Assembly: GCF_013520985.1 (NCBI RefSeq)
Contig: NZ_JACDTY010000006.1
Coordinates: 248,001-312,000, forward strand
DNA from: Mesorhizobium neociceri
GTDB lineage: Bacteria; Pseudomonadota; Alphaproteobacteria; Rhizobiales; Rhizobiaceae
Reading direction: 5' to 3'
DNA length: 64,000 nucleotides
Shown: in pieces, positions 28,311 to 36,244 of the stretch
Layout: the number at the start of each line of letters is the position of its first letter
How positions within the stretch are numbered: position 1 is the first letter of the stretch
The notes under the pieces: model-generated
Databases searched by the model: none
What the model was told of the DNA's origin: nothing
Seen by the model: only the letters and a program-made list of their open reading frames with translations
Program-made: the position numbers and the translations under genes

Positions 28311-28343
28311 GGGCGCCCGGAGTGCAACAAACTCCGGACGCCC
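28311..28343 (-). other. Intercistronic stem-loop after the binding-protein gene
   Basis: CCGGAGT pairs with ACTCCGG around a 7-nt loop and the stem continues past one mismatch through GGGCG/CGCCC. It lies between the binding-protein and permease genes, where such structures often protect the upstream message so the binding protein is made in excess. There is no T tract. Confidence 0.55.
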
Positions 28344-28364
28344 CTCGGGAGGAAGTCTTATTGT

Positions 28365-28435
28365 TTGACCATGATCTTTTCCGAAAACCGGCCTCCACTT
28401 TTCGCTTATGCGGTCCTTCGGTTCGGGATCGTGGC
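28365..28435. repeat. Short palindromic intergenic repeat, copy 2
   Basis: GACCATGATCTTTTCCGAAAACCGG followed by CCACTTTTCG closely matches the copy at 1800-1848, but about 20 extra bases separate it from the closing GGGATCGTGGCC. It ends at the stop codon of the binding-protein gene. Confidence 0.6.
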
Positions 28436-29707
28436 CTAGTCGACCGGGCAAGCGCCCGTGGATGGCTTGTCGGGCGCCCAGCACGGCGCCTTGGCCTGTT
28501 CGATCAGGGCTTTGAGTGCGGCCGCCTGCTCTTCGAGCACGCCATGCACATCCTCGCCACCGAGCACGATGCGCTCGAAGGAGTCGGTGTAGACCTGGTT
28601 GAACTTGCCGCCGAGATCGCCGAGCCCCATCGGCAGCAGCGCCGGCAGCGCGTCGGGTGCACCGGTCATGGTGGTGATCGCCGGGCCGAACGCCTTGACC
28701 GAAGCCGGCATGCCGTCGGGCAGCTTGACGTCGACGACGGGGAAGAAATTGGTCGCCTTGAGCGTCGCGATCTGCGTCTCCGGCTTCAGCATATAGGCGA
28801 CCAGCGCCTTGGCCTTGTCCATGTCGGGCGAGGTCTTCGGGATGGCGACACCGGCCACCACCGGCATGAAGCCGCGGCCGGCGGGGCCGGCTGGTGCGGG
28901 GAAGGCGACGAACTCGTCCGGCTTCTTGTTGAAGGCATCGGCGAGCCGCGCGACATGGTCGAACGCGACCCACACTTCACCCGAGAGCAGCGGTTCCTGC
29001 ATGAAGGCGTAGTTGGTCGAGTTCGGGTTGGTATACTGCCAGAGCTCCTTGAACTTGTTCCAGGCGGTCTCGGCCTCGGGTGAGCGGAACTTGGTCACCA
29101 TCGAGCCGGTGTAGGACGGATAAAGGAAGCCTTCGAAGAAGCGGTGCTTCAGCCCCTTCGGGCCGGCCGGAAAACCGAATTTGGGCGAGCCGGTTTTCTC
29201 GGCGATGTTCTTCGACCATTCGATCAGCTGGTCGTAAGTGATGGTGTTGAGATCGACGCCTTGCGGCAGATATTGCAGTGCCTGCTTGTTGGCCGCCATC
29301 AGGTAGGTGGCCTGCATCCACGGCATGTATTTCTGTTCGCCGGTGCCGAGCATGCCGAGCTTCTTGTAGGCCTCGTTGACCTTGACGCCGCCGACATCGA
29401 CAGCGGAGAGATCGACAAGGTTGGCGCCGACGGTGGAGAAGTCGCCATGCAGGCCGCCAAGCAGGCCGATGGTGCCGGTGCCGGCCTGCAGTTCGGCCTG
29501 CAGGCGGGTGAGCCAGGGACCGTCCTCGGCGACCTGATAATCGACGGCGCCGTCAAAGCCCTTCAGCACCTCGTCGCGCATCTTCTGGGTCTCTTCGACC
29601 GGGCGCGCCTGCGTCGACCAGAACAGCACCTGCTGCGCCTGCGCACCGCCAATGGCAAACGACAGCGCCATCGCGGCCCCCGCCAATGTCCTCAACATTT
29701 TCATCAT
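28436..29707 (-). CDS. Sugar ABC transporter substrate-binding protein (CUT1, family 1)
   Basis: This 423-residue periplasmic protein binds the carbohydrate for the MalFGK-like importer. It starts with a signal peptide, MLRTLAGAAMALSFAIGGAQA, cleaved near AQA-QQ, followed by the extracellular solute-binding family 1 fold with TYLMAANKQALQYLPQGVD and FPAPAGPAGRGFMPVVAGVAI. The ATG at 29707 has GGGAGGA seven nt upstream. It is 36 nt after the lacI-type gene, so the two may share a transcript. The ligand is unknown; the cytosolic hydrolase in the operon suggests a glucoside or related glycoside. Confidence 0.88.
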   Translation of the reverse strand: MMKMLRTLAGAAMALSFAIGGAQAQQVLFWSTQARPVEETQKMRDEVLKGFDGAVDYQVAEDGPWLTRLQAELQAGTGTIGLLGGLHGDFSTVGANLVDLSAVDVGGVKVNEAYKKLGMLGTGEQKYMPWMQATYLMAANKQALQYLPQGVDLNTITYDQLIEWSKNIAEKTGSPKFGFPAGPKGLKHRFFEGFLYPSYTGSMVTKFRSPEAETAWNKFKELWQYTNPNSTNYAFMQEPLLSGEVWVAFDHVARLADAFNKKPDEFVAFPAPAGPAGRGFMPVVAGVAIPKTSPDMDKAKALVAYMLKPETQIATLKATNFFPVVDVKLPDGMPASVKAFGPAITTMTGAPDALPALLPMGLGDLGGKFNQVYTDSFERIVLGGEDVHGVLEEQAAALKALIEQAKAPCWAPDKPSTGACPVD

Positions 29708-29743
29708 GGTCTTCCTCCCTGGATATGCGCCGTCGTTGCGGCG

Positions 29744-30787
29744 TCAGCTTCTTGTCTGCGGTGCAGGCCCGTGGCTGGCGCGCGGCACCAGCGTCGGCCG
29801 GATCAGCCGCGTCAGCGGCGCTGTGGGCCGTTCGGCGATGACGGTGAGCAGCATGTCGGCGATCTCGCGCGCGCACTGGCGGATCGAGGCGTCGAAGGTG
29901 GTCAGGCCGGGCGGCGCATAAGCAGAGGCGACGACATTGTCGAAGCCGACGACCGAGAGATCGCGCGGCACGCTGAGGCCGGCGCGCACCGCCTCCTCCA
30001 TCACCGTCAGCGCCAGCTCGTCGAACAAAGCGATGACAGCCGTCGGCCGCTCGGGCTGTTGCAGCATGCGGTTGATCGCCTGGATGCGGGCGCCGCGATC
30101 GAAGCGCGGCGCTGTCGCCACATCGAGGCGCACCGACGGATCGCCGCGCCGGCCGATGGCGGCGGCAAGGCCGTCCTGTCGCAGATGACGGAAGGTCATC
30201 GGCTCGGAAATCGTCACCAGGCCGAAATGGCGGTGGCCGAGATCATAGAGCATGTCGAAGGCTTCGCCGAAAGCGTGGGCGCCATCGGTATCGAGCCAAT
30301 TGTAGGCAAAGTCGCTGTCGAGCAGGCGACCGTGGGCGACGAAGGGAAAGCCGCGCTCGCGCAGATAGGCGAGCCGCTCGTCGACCTCGGCGATGCGGGT
30401 GACGACGACGCCGTCGGCGCGACCGGATTCGACGACATGGCGCAGCACCGACAGTTCGGACTGGCCAAGAGCCGCCGTGGCGAGGATGAGGTCGGCGCCA
30501 TGCGACACCAGCCCTTCGCCAAGCCCGGTGACGAATTCGCCGAGAAAGGAATCGACGAGGTTGGGGCCGCGGATCGGCAGCACCAGGCCGACGAACCCGC
30601 TGCGGCCAGAGACAAGCGTGCGCGCCGCCGTGTTGGGGACGTAACCGGCCTGGCGCGCCGCTTGCGCGACACGCTCGCGCGTCCTCAGGGCGATCTGCTC
30701 ATGTCCGGCAAGGGCCCGCGACACCGTCGTTATCGACAGGTCGAGGCTCGCCGCAAGCTCCTTCAACGTGGTGACGCGGGGTGGCAA
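29744..30787 (-). CDS. LacI-family transcriptional regulator
   Basis: This 347-residue protein has a LacI-type helix-turn-helix at its N terminus (TTLKELAASLDLSITTVSRA, then hinge residues ending near NTAARTLVSG) and a periplasmic-binding-protein-like sensor domain. The start is a TTG at 30787 with GGGAGGA just upstream. It heads the importer/hydrolase operon and probably represses it and itself through the two AAACGTTT palindromes upstream. The inducer is likely the imported sugar. Confidence 0.9.
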   Translation of the reverse strand: MPPRVTTLKELAASLDLSITTVSRALAGHEQIALRTRERVAQAARQAGYVPNTAARTLVSGRSGFVGLVLPIRGPNLVDSFLGEFVTGLGEGLVSHGADLILATAALGQSELSVLRHVVESGRADGVVVTRIAEVDERLAYLRERGFPFVAHGRLLDSDFAYNWLDTDGAHAFGEAFDMLYDLGHRHFGLVTISEPMTFRHLRQDGLAAAIGRRGDPSVRLDVATAPRFDRGARIQAINRMLQQPERPTAVIALFDELALTVMEEAVRAGLSVPRDLSVVGFDNVVASAYAPPGLTTFDASIRQCAREIADMLLTVIAERPTAPLTRLIRPTLVPRASHGPAPQTRS

Positions 30788-30812
30788 CCGTTCCTCCCGA
30801 AACGAAGTGTTG

Positions 30813-30851
30813 AAACGTTTGTAATGCGCTCTGGGAAAATTGCAAACGTTT
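30813..30851. promoter_or_regulatory. Probable LacI-type operators
   Basis: The palindrome AAACGTTT occurs at 30813-30820 and again at 30844-30851, 31 bp apart, 26-64 nt upstream of the lacI-type start. A CG-centred palindrome of this size is typical of LacI-family sites. A weaker half-match (CGAAACGGTTG) lies near 30896. The 313-nt gap 30788-31100 otherwise holds only the terminator at 30910-30940. Confidence 0.6.
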
Positions 30852-30909
30852 TAAATCGACGTGAGGCGGAAGCGCCGATTTGCGAAATAGCTATCGAAAC
30901 GGTTGGGAT

Positions 30910-30940
30910 AAAAAAGGCCGGGCGCGAAAGCGGCCCGGCC
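30910..30940 (-). terminator. Rho-independent terminator of the oxygenase / met operon
   Basis: On the minus strand GGCCGGGC (from 30940) pairs with GCCCGGCC around a GC-flanked GAAA-type loop, and a run of six T follows (complement of AAAAAA at 30910-30915). It lies about 160 nt after the stop of the oxygenase gene and before the lacI-type promoter. Confidence 0.75.
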
Positions 30941-31100
30941 AAAAGAAGGTCAAGAACCTTCAGAGGGGAACACCGTTCGGTGGAATGGGAGGAAACCGCC
31001 GAACGATAATTCCTGTATGCGCGTATTCGCGGCGGTTGACGACGAACAGCTTTCTAAAACAGCGTGAGATTCAGAAATTTCGTTCTCGTCTTCGAAGATT

Positions 31101-32120
31101 TCAGCCGGCTGAGGCGCCGGTCTCCAGGAGATCCGCATAGTGCCGTCGCGCCACGTCGGGATGCGAGCGCAGGCGGCTTTTCAGCACATTGGTGCCGACA
31201 TTGCGAAACAACGGATTGTCGGGATCGCTGGCCGGCCCGCGCGCTTCGGCCGAAAGTTCCTCGGGCAGATCGAGCAGCGGGATGGTCGCATCGAGCCGGG
31301 CACTGAAGAAGAACGGGACCGAGACGCGCTCAACACCGGCCGGCGGCGTCACCACGCGGTGGACGGTTGCCCGGAGATAGCCGTTGGAGGCCAGTTCGAG
31401 CAGTTCGCCGATATTGACCACCAGCGTGTCGGGCAGCGGATCGACATCGACCCAGCTGCCGTCATATTCGACCTGCAGCCCCTTGTTTTCGTCCTGCAAC
31501 AAAAGCGTCAGGAAACCGCCATCCTTGTGCGCGCCGACGCCCTGGTCGTCGCCTGTGGAATCACGGCCGGGGTAGCGCACGATCTTCATGCGATGATTGG
31601 GCTCGGCCCGGTAGATCTGATCGAAGGCATCCTCGGCCTGGTCGAGCGACAAGGCGAAGGCGCTGAGCAGACGGATCGCCACCGCCGTCGCCTTGGTCTG
31701 CCAGGCCAGCAGCGCCGGCCTCAGTTCCGGCAGTGCCGCCGGCCATTGGTTCGGTCCTTGCAGCCGCGTCCAGACGGGCACGCCGGGGCCTTGCGCGATG
31801 GTCGGGCGCTCGACACCGATGTCGAGCTGTTCGCGCCAATCGGCCTTGCCTTTGGTCAGCTCGCCGCCGGCGCGCGTATAGCCGCGGAACTGCGAGGATT
31901 TGACCATTTCGATGGCCAGCTTGTCGGCTTCCGGCAGAGCGAAGAAGCGGCGTGAGGCGGCGAGCACTTCGGCGGTATCCGCAGCGGATATGCCGTGGCC
32001 GGTCAAATAGAAGAAGCCGACGTCCCGCGCGGCCGTGCGCAGGTCGAAGAGAAACGTTCGCTGCTCGGAAGCGCCCTGTTCGAAGCGGCTGAGATCAAGC
32101 ACGGGTACGATCCTGGGCAT
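31101..32120 (-). CDS. 2-oxoglutarate/Fe(II)-type oxygenase, isopenicillin N synthase-like
   Basis: This 339-residue protein has the DIOX_N domain (PVLDLSRFEQG, then DVGFFYLTGHGIS) and a jelly-roll oxygenase core. The iron ligands are visible as His198 and Asp200 in GAHKDGG and His254 in TVHRVV, and the co-substrate-binding Arg-x-Ser occurs in RVSVPF. It should couple oxygen use to oxidation of a small substrate, most often with 2-oxoglutarate. The ATG at 32120 has AAGGAG seven nt upstream. It lies 145 nt after metI on the same strand, so it may be co-transcribed with the methionine importer. Substrate unknown. Confidence 0.85.
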   Translation of the reverse strand: MPRIVPVLDLSRFEQGASEQRTFLFDLRTAARDVGFFYLTGHGISAADTAEVLAASRRFFALPEADKLAIEMVKSSQFRGYTRAGGELTKGKADWREQLDIGVERPTIAQGPGVPVWTRLQGPNQWPAALPELRPALLAWQTKATAVAIRLLSAFALSLDQAEDAFDQIYRAEPNHRMKIVRYPGRDSTGDDQGVGAHKDGGFLTLLLQDENKGLQVEYDGSWVDVDPLPDTLVVNIGELLELASNGYLRATVHRVVTPPAGVERVSVPFFFSARLDATIPLLDLPEELSAEARGPASDPDNPLFRNVGTNVLKSRLRSHPDVARRHYADLLETGASAG

Positions 32121-32265
32121 GGTCAAGCTCCTTGTTTGCCGGCCCCGCAGTCACGTTGGCACGCAGGCTGGTCCAATCAAAGCAATGCGCAATCCAATCT
32201 CGAGGCTGATGGAGAATGCCGGCGCTGTCTTTTGCAGACTGCCGGCAAATAATGTTCGCGGACAC

Positions 32266-32922
32266 TCATCCGCGCCGATCCAGTCTTGCGACCAGCCGGT
32301 CGCCGACCCACTGGATGCCGCAGACGAGGATGATGAGCACGATGACGACGGCGACCATGACGCTTGTCTCGAAGCGCTGGTAGCCGTAGCGGATGGCGAG
32401 GTCGCCAAGCCCGCCGGCACCAATCGCGCCGGCCATGGCCGAGGCGCCGATCAGCGTCACCAGCGTCACGGTGAAACCGGCGACAATGCCGGGCAGTGCT
32501 TCGGGCACCAGCACCTCGCGGATGATCGTCCAGCGGTTGCCGCCCATGGCGCGCGCCGCCTCGATCAGGCCGCGATCGACCTCGCGCAGCGACACTTCGG
32601 CGATGCGGGCATAGTAGGGCGTCGCCGCAATCGACAGCGGCACGATCGCCGCCCAGGTGCCGATCGAGGTGCCGACGATCAGCCGCGTCACCGGGATCAA
32701 TGCCACGAGCAGAATGATGAAGGGCACCGAGCGGAAGCCATTGATGACGGCGCCGAGAGCGCGGTTCACCCACAGGTTTTCGGCAATGCCGCCGCGCTCG
32801 GTGGCAATCAATGCCAGGCCGAGCGGCAGGCCGAACACCAGCGAGATGAGGCCGGACGCCGCCGTCATCAGGATCGTCTCCCAGATCGAACGCAGCAGAA
32901 GTTCAAACAGAACCGGCGACAT
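32266..32922 (-). CDS. metI: D-methionine ABC transporter permease
   Basis: This 218-residue permease has about five hydrophobic helices and the coupling region VDRGLIEAARAMGGNRWTIIREVLVPEALPG near residue 120, matching MetI in length and sequence. The ATG at 32922 was chosen because GGAGG lies about 9 nt upstream; it overlaps the end of metN by 20 nt. It forms the membrane channel for methionine uptake with MetN and MetQ. Confidence 0.9.
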   Translation of the reverse strand: MSPVLFELLLRSIWETILMTAASGLISLVFGLPLGLALIATERGGIAENLWVNRALGAVINGFRSVPFIILLVALIPVTRLIVGTSIGTWAAIVPLSIAATPYYARIAEVSLREVDRGLIEAARAMGGNRWTIIREVLVPEALPGIVAGFTVTLVTLIGASAMAGAIGAGGLGDLAIRYGYQRFETSVMVAVVIVLIILVCGIQWVGDRLVARLDRRG

Positions 32923-33994
32923 GACCAAGCACCTCCACCCGCGCTTCACGGGCCTTCAGAAAAGCGATCACTTCGGCGAGATGGCGCTCATCATCGCCCG
33001 CCACCGCCAGGAACAGCGTGCCGACGGGCTGCTGCTGGACATGATCGATGCCGCCATGGACGAGGCGGAATGGACCCGGAACAGCCACCGCAAGGTCGGA
33101 CAGCAGCGGACCGCGCGCGGCCTCTCCGGCGACGTCGATCCTGAGGATGAGCTCGGCGCCGGCCCCGGGAACAAGCCGGCCGGCAATCTCGGCCGGCAGT
33201 TGCGGGCGAATGCCGCCGAGCAGGCTCCTGGTGATTTCGGAGCGCGGCTCGGCAAAGACCGACCATACCGGACCCTGCTCGACGATGCGGCCGGCATCGA
33301 TCACCGCGACGCGGTCGGCGATCGAACGGATCACCTCCATCTCGTGGGTGATGAGCAGGATGGTGAGGCCGAGCTGCCGGTTGATGTCTTTCAGCAAGGC
33401 CAGGATCGAGCGTGTGGTCTCCGGATCGAGCGCCGAGGTCGCCTCGTCGGACAGCAGCAACGCCGGCCGCGCGGCCAGCGCCCTGGCAATGCCGACGCGC
33501 TGCTTCTGGCCGCCCGACAGCGAGGCCGGATAGGCTTTGGCTTTCTCCGACAGGCCGACGAGGTCGAGCAGTTCGGCGGCGCGTGCCAGCCGCTCGGCTT
33601 TGGGACGGCCTTCGATCTTCAGCGGCAGCGCGACATTGTCCTCGACGGTCTTGGCCGACAGCAGGTTGAAGTGCTGGAAGATCATGCCGATGCGCCGGCG
33701 CAGCGGCTGCAGTTCGCGCTCGGCGAGCCGGCCGATCTCGCGGCCCTCGATGAAGACGTCGCCGGAATCCGGCCGCTCCAGCCCGTTGAGGCAGCGGATC
33801 AGCGTGGACTTGCCGGCGCCGCTGCGGCCGATGATGCCGAGGATCTCGCCCTTACGCACCGTCAGCGAGACGCCGTCGAGCGCCGGCGTCGCGCCAAAGC
33901 GCCGCTTGAGGTCGACGAGGCGGACGACATCCTCCTGCCCGGCGGCAGCTATGTTGACCGGGTCGGCCAGTTCGGCCGTGACGTGCTGGTTCAT
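32903..33994 (-). CDS. metN: Methionine ABC transporter ATPase
   Basis: This 363-residue ATPase has Walker A GRSGAGKST, signature LSGGQKQRVGIARAL and Walker B LLLSDEATSALD, and ends in a small NIL domain (about the last 80 residues) that senses methionine in this family. It drives uptake through MetI. The ATG at 33994 begins MNQHVTAELADP; upstream extension of the frame would overlap metQ. Ribosome site is modest (GGATAGTGAG). The N terminus is about 25 residues longer than in E. coli MetN. Confidence 0.93.
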   Translation of the reverse strand: MNQHVTAELADPVNIAAAGQEDVVRLVDLKRRFGATPALDGVSLTVRKGEILGIIGRSGAGKSTLIRCLNGLERPDSGDVFIEGREIGRLAERELQPLRRRIGMIFQHFNLLSAKTVEDNVALPLKIEGRPKAERLARAAELLDLVGLSEKAKAYPASLSGGQKQRVGIARALAARPALLLSDEATSALDPETTRSILALLKDINRQLGLTILLITHEMEVIRSIADRVAVIDAGRIVEQGPVWSVFAEPRSEITRSLLGGIRPQLPAEIAGRLVPGAGAELILRIDVAGEAARGPLLSDLAVAVPGPFRLVHGGIDHVQQQPVGTLFLAVAGDDERHLAEVIAFLKAREARVEVLGHVAGSV

Positions 33995-34077
33995 CTCACT
34001 ATCCGTTTCGACGGTGCACAAATGCGACAGCGGCCCGCTCAAAAGCGGGCCGCCTGCTCCTGACAACCAGGCGCCGA

Positions 34078-34932
34078 TCAATAAGCACTGATCCCGGTGC
34101 CCTTGTAGACCTTGTCGAACTCGGCCTTGACCTTCTCGTTCTGGTAGGATGCGACCAGCGTCTTCACCCAAGCCTCGTTCTCATTGCCGGATTTGACGGC
34201 GATGAAGTTGCGGTAGGGATTGTCGGCAACCGGCTCCTGGGCGATGCGATTGTCGGGGCCAAGACCGCTCTTCAGCGCCCAGTCGGTGTTGACGACGGCC
34301 GCGTCGAGATCCTCGACCGAACGCCCGACGATACCGGCGTCTAGCTCCTTGATGACGACCTTCTTCGGGTTTTCGGCGATGTCGGCGGTGGTCGCCAGGA
34401 TGCCGGTTCCGTCCTTGAGCTTGATCACGCCCTCGTTCTGCAGCACGCGCAGCGCGCGGCCTTCATTGGATGGATCGTTGGGCAGGCCGATGACGGCGCC
34501 TTCGGGCAGGTCGGCGACCTTGGTGTATTTCTTGGAGTAGAGGCCGATTGGCCAGACGCCAGTGTAGCCGACGCGCACGATGTGGTACCCTTGAGTCTTG
34601 ATCTGGTTGTCGAGATAGGGCTGGTGCTGGAAGGCGTTGGCGTCGATCTCGCCGCGCTCGAGCGCCTCGTTGGGCTGGGTGTAATCGTTGAACACCACGG
34701 TCTCGATGGCCAGGCCTTTTTCGGCGGCCTGAGCAACCACCACTCGCCAGACATCTTCATCCTCGCCGCTGATGATGCCAACCTTGATCGCCTTCTTGTC
34801 TTCGGCAAAGGACGGTGTCGGCTGGGCCAGGCCGACAAGCGTGACGGCCGATGCAAAAAGTGCCGCAAGGGCAGCACGCCGGCTGATGGCTGATAAAAGA
34901 AGAGCGTTGGAAGCGTTTCCGCGTTCGGACAT
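34078..34932 (-). CDS. metQ: Methionine-binding protein of the MetNI importer
   Basis: This 284-residue periplasmic protein belongs to the NlpA/MetQ family, with KVGIISGEDEDVWRVVVAQA, FNDYTQPNEALERGEIDANAFQHQPYL and ALRVLQNEGVIKL. The signal peptide has a twin-arginine-like start, ISRRAALAALF, and appears to be cleaved after SFA rather than lipidated, so it is probably soluble in the periplasm. The ATG at 34932 has GAGGGA eight nt upstream. First gene of metQ-metN-metI. Confidence 0.9.
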   Translation of the reverse strand: MSERGNASNALLLSAISRRAALAALFASAVTLVGLAQPTPSFAEDKKAIKVGIISGEDEDVWRVVVAQAAEKGLAIETVVFNDYTQPNEALERGEIDANAFQHQPYLDNQIKTQGYHIVRVGYTGVWPIGLYSKKYTKVADLPEGAVIGLPNDPSNEGRALRVLQNEGVIKLKDGTGILATTADIAENPKKVVIKELDAGIVGRSVEDLDAAVVNTDWALKSGLGPDNRIAQEPVADNPYRNFIAVKSGNENEAWVKTLVASYQNEKVKAEFDKVYKGTGISAY

Positions 34933-34963
34933 TGTCGATCCCTCGTAATCCTGAAGTCATTGC

Positions 34964-34984
34964 GGCTTGGTGGAATACCAAGCC
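34964..34984 (-). promoter_or_regulatory. Leader hairpin upstream of metQ
   Basis: GGCTTGGT and ACCAAGCC form a perfect 8-bp stem with a 5-nt loop, 32-52 nt before the metQ start. It could be a regulatory hairpin in the leader. No recognisable SAM riboswitch was seen around it. Confidence 0.35.
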
Positions 34985-35104
34985 TTGACGACATCATCGG
35001 CAATGCTGTTTGCCGGATCAAAGAACCGCATTTCTTCTCAAACGCCGAGCCGGGAATATTCTCTCAAAGATTGTGCACTTGCGAGAACGGCACGCCCGGA
35101 CCGG

Positions 35105-35788
35105 TCAGAAAGTCTCGACCCACGGCCGAAGCTCGACCTCAAAACTCCAGGCGCTGCGATGCTGGCGATGGACAGCGAGATAGGTCTGCGCGATCGCGTC
35201 GGGCGACAGCTGGCTGTCCGGCCGCTCGGGCTTCTTCCCAACCGGCTCGATCTGGCCGTCGATGATGAAATGCGCGACATGGATGTTTTTCGGACCGAGT
35301 TCACGCGCCATGGACTGGGCCAGGCCGCGCAGGCCGAATTTCGGCATGGCAAAGCCGGCAGAACCGGGAAACCCCTTGATGCTGGCGGAAGCGCCGGTGA
35401 ACAGGATCGAACCGGAGCCGCGCGCAAGCAGCCGCCGCGCCGCCTGCTGGCCGACCAGGAAGCCGCCATAGGCGCCGACCAGCAGCGCCTGCTTGACGGC
35501 ATCGGCATCGACCTCGGCGATCGGGCCGCGCGTGCGGCCGCTGGCGTTGAAGACAGCAAGCGCCAGCGGGCCTTGCTTGTCGGCCGCCTCAAACAGGTTG
35601 GCGACGGAAGCAGGATCGGCGACATCGGTCTCGACGGCCAGCGCGCCGGTCTCCTCGACCAGCGCGGCGAGCTTGGCCGTGTTGCGGGCGGCCAGCACCA
35701 CGCGGAAGCCTTCCGTGGTGAGAAGGCGTGCCAGCGAGGCGCTCAAGCCCGCGCCCGCGCCCGCGATCACTGCAACTTCGGATGCCAT
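35105..35788 (-). CDS. Atypical short-chain dehydrogenase/reductase lacking the catalytic tyrosine
   Basis: This 227-residue protein has the SDR Rossmann start VIAGAGAGLSASLARLL and FNASGRTRG in place of the usual NNAG. The active-site helix reads GFAMPKFGLRGLAQ, so the normal Tyr-x-x-x-Lys is Phe146 and Lys150. Such proteins may be poor or altered catalysts, or may use another residue. The ATG at 35788 follows GGGAGA; earlier in-frame codons add an unsupported tail. It is alone, followed by metQ after 172 nt. Function unknown. Confidence 0.8.
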   Translation of the reverse strand: MASEVAVIAGAGAGLSASLARLLTTEGFRVVLAARNTAKLAALVEETGALAVETDVADPASVANLFEAADKQGPLALAVFNASGRTRGPIAEVDADAVKQALLVGAYGGFLVGQQAARRLLARGSGSILFTGASASIKGFPGSAGFAMPKFGLRGLAQSMARELGPKNIHVAHFIIDGQIEPVGKKPERPDSQLSPDAIAQTYLAVHRQHRSAWSFEVELRPWVETF

Positions 35789-35962
35789 GTCATTCTCCCT
35801 GACGTACAGACATTCGGCCCGATGCCGATGTCGCTTGTCACATAGCTGGCGTCTTGAGCGGCAAGAGACAAGAACGGCGTTGCTCGATTTTCGCCGTTCG
35901 GTGGAAAACGCTGCCGGCATCAGGGATCCACAGCAGTCGCCTCGGACGGGTGGTCAATGTCA

Positions 35963-36136
35963 GCGCCGCCCCTCATTGCCCTGCCGGGCATTTCTCCCCG
36001 TAAACGGGGAGAAAGAGGCTGGCCGGGCCGTCGGCAGCTCTTCTGCAACGGCGGTGATTTGCGAAATCGTCGATGGCAGCCCCCCTCGCCCCGTTTACGG
36101 GGAGAGGATGCCGGCAGGCAGGTGAGGGGCAGCGCC
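35963..36136. repeat. Long intergenic inverted-repeat element E
   Basis: GCGCCGCCCCTCA at 35963 is mirrored imperfectly by GAGGGGCAGCGC ending near 36135, with nested CTCCCCGTAAACGGGG hairpins in both arms. It takes up much of the 456-nt gap between the divergent SDR and anmK genes; the rest shows no gene and no clear promoter. Confidence 0.65.
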
Positions 36137-36244
36137 GACGCGGGGAAATTCTGAGGCGCTGGCTTCGATCAATAAGGGCAAAAGACTTGCCTGCCCGGCC
36201 GATCCGTCCGACACGTGATTCAACGGCGATTCGAGAAAGCGACC

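Noticed and set aside
32903..32922. Frameshift or fusion between metN and metI
   Set aside because: Both proteins are complete with family-typical ends; the 20-nt overlap is a normal operon arrangement and metI has its own GGAGG site.
34933..35104. SAM riboswitch upstream of metQ
   Set aside because: The conserved core of the alphaproteobacterial SAM-II type was not found; only a simple hairpin is visible.
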